Of a DNA stretch of 6,251 nucleotides, positions 5,492 to 6,251 are shown piece by piece. This DNA is from UBA9732 sp963649615 (GTDB taxonomy: Bacteria > Spirochaetota > Spirochaetia > Sphaerochaetales > Sphaerochaetaceae). Made by a program: the position numbers and the translations under genes. The stretch is taken from NCBI GenBank assembly GCA_963649615.1, contig CAVJIN010000071.1:1-6251 (forward strand). The letters run 5' to 3'. Below the pieces are notes generated by a model. It saw nothing but the letters and a program-made list of their open reading frames with translations. It had not been told where the DNA came from and did no database searches. Numbering within the stretch: position 1 is the stretch's first letter; each line of letters begins with the position of its first letter.

Positions 5492-6251
5492 TGGTTGGGA
5501 TTCTTTTAAGAAAGCAACTTGCTGAGATGTATAAGTCCTACTTCTATGATTCTAAGAAGGGGACTCTTAGGTCTAAGGGTGCTGTGTTGCTGAGATTTGG
5601 TGGTTTTGCCCTTTTGATGGTTGTTCTCTTTGGTGGGTTCTTTGGTTATATAAGTTACCTTCTTTGTGATCCGTTTTGCTCTTTGGGCCTTGGCTGGATG
5701 TACTTTGTCATCATGGGTCTTATTGCTATTGCTCTTGGCTCTTTTGGCTCCGTGTTTAATACTTTTGCTGGTTTGTATTTGGCTAAGGATAATGATTTGT
5801 TGTTATCTATGCCAATTCCGGTGTCTGCTATTATGGCTTCTCGGCTTTTGGGCGTGTACTTAATGGGTTTGTTGTACTCTGGCTTTGTTGCGTTGGGTGC
5901 GGTTGTTGTTTACTTGGTTGTTTGTGGCTTTAGTTTTGGCGCGCTTTTGGGCGGATTGGTTTTTGTTTTCTTTATTTCTGTTGTTGTTTTGATTCTTTCT
6001 TGCTTGTTGGGTTGGGTTGTTGCTAAGATTAGTGTGAAGCTTAAGAACAAGAGTTTTATTAGTGTTTTTGTTTCTCTTGTTGGTATTGGGCTTTACTACT
6101 TTTTCTATTTTAGAATTCAGAGTGTTCTTCCTAATCTTATTTATAATGCTGCTATTTATGGGCAAGAGGTTAAGAGTCACGCTTTTTTCTTGTACGGCTT
6201 TGGGCGTATGGCTGAGGGCTCTTGGCTTGCTATTTTGGCTTGTATGGCTGT
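5491..6251 (+). CDS. ABC-2-type exporter membrane protein, partial (N-terminal part)
   Basis: An open frame of 253 codons plus two bases, without a stop, truncated by the window edge. ATG 5491 shares its A with the preceding TAA; GGAG at 5476-5479 is the likely ribosome site, though 11 bases away. The start of the protein (about 1-30) is polar and basic (LRKQ, YDSKKG), then hydrophobic segments follow at roughly 33-58, 67-95, 117-147, 150-178 and 188-207. Between the second and third is the stretch AKDNDLLLSMPIPVSAIMAS (98-117), a pattern typical of large ABC exporter permeases paired with EcsA-like ATPases in Firmicutes and related anaerobes. The family has many more membrane segments, so about half the protein is probably missing here. 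It would form the membrane channel for the upstream ATPase. The substrate is unknown. Base use is extremely G/T-rich compared with the rest of the window. Confidence 0.85.
   Translation, partial: MVGILLRKQLAEMYKSYFYDSKKGTLRSKGAVLLRFGGFALLMVVLFGGFFGYISYLLCDPFCSLGLGWMYFVIMGLIAIALGSFGSVFNTFAGLYLAKDNDLLLSMPIPVSAIMASRLLGVYLMGLLYSGFVALGAVVVYLVVCGFSFGALLGGLVFVFFISVVVLILSCLLGWVVAKISVKLKNKSFISVFVSLVGIGLYYFFYFRIQSVLPNLIYNAAIYGQEVKSHAFFLYGFGRMAEGSWLAILACMA

Noticed and set aside
5860..6180. 106-codon - strand open frame, Asn/Lys/Gln-rich
   Set aside because: It is the complement of the G/T-rich permease gene, which gives A/C-rich, stop-poor antisense with Asn/Lys/Gln codons; no ribosome site or domain.

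Overview
The window carries six genes, all on the + strand and tightly packed: a small secreted protein (probable pilin), a PapD-like periplasmic chaperone, a very large outer-membrane usher, a short V-type ATPase subunit F-like protein, an ABC transporter ATPase, and the first 253 codons of its membrane partner, which runs off the right edge. Nothing supports a gene on the - strand. There is no RNA gene, insertion sequence or CRISPR array, and no gene-free stretch longer than 46 bases.

Likely host: a diderm, because a chaperone-usher system needs a periplasm and an outer membrane. Moderately low GC, a coding strand very rich in G and T (extreme in the last gene), a V-type ATPase subunit family member, an ABC exporter pair of a type common in Firmicutes, and almost no cysteine in the exported proteins together fit an anaerobic spirochaete of the Treponema/Sphaerochaeta kind. 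This assignment is an inference; no marker gene in the window settles it.

Left part (25-4529): a compact chaperone-usher secretion system in the order subunit, chaperone, usher. The subunit and chaperone have ordinary cleavable signal peptides. By family knowledge, the chaperone would hold the subunit in the periplasm and the usher would polymerise it through the outer membrane into a surface fibre. All three are divergent. The chaperone appears to lack the two basic residues that classical PapD/FimC chaperones use to anchor the subunit, and the mature parts are essentially cysteine-free. The usher begins with a hydrophobic segment lacking an obvious cleavage site, followed by about 70 residues of Glu/Pro/Val-rich, TonB-like spacer, which I find in no usher I know of. 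A weak hairpin plus T5 between chaperone and usher, and a possible promoter at the end of the subunit gene, could set different expression levels.

Right part (4533-6251): the subunit F-like gene starts 3 bases after the usher stop, in the same frame. It overlaps the ABC ATPase gene by 7 bases, and the ATPase stop overlaps the permease start by one base (TAATG). The ATPase has all main ABC motifs except a canonical Q-loop glutamine. Its partner resembles large ABC-2-type exporters. The spacing suggests that usher, F-like protein and ABC exporter are co-transcribed; whether they work together is open.

The strongest candidates for something undescribed are the usher with a possible inner-membrane anchor and periplasmic spacer, and the orphan, shortened V-ATPase F-like protein translationally coupled to an ABC exporter.
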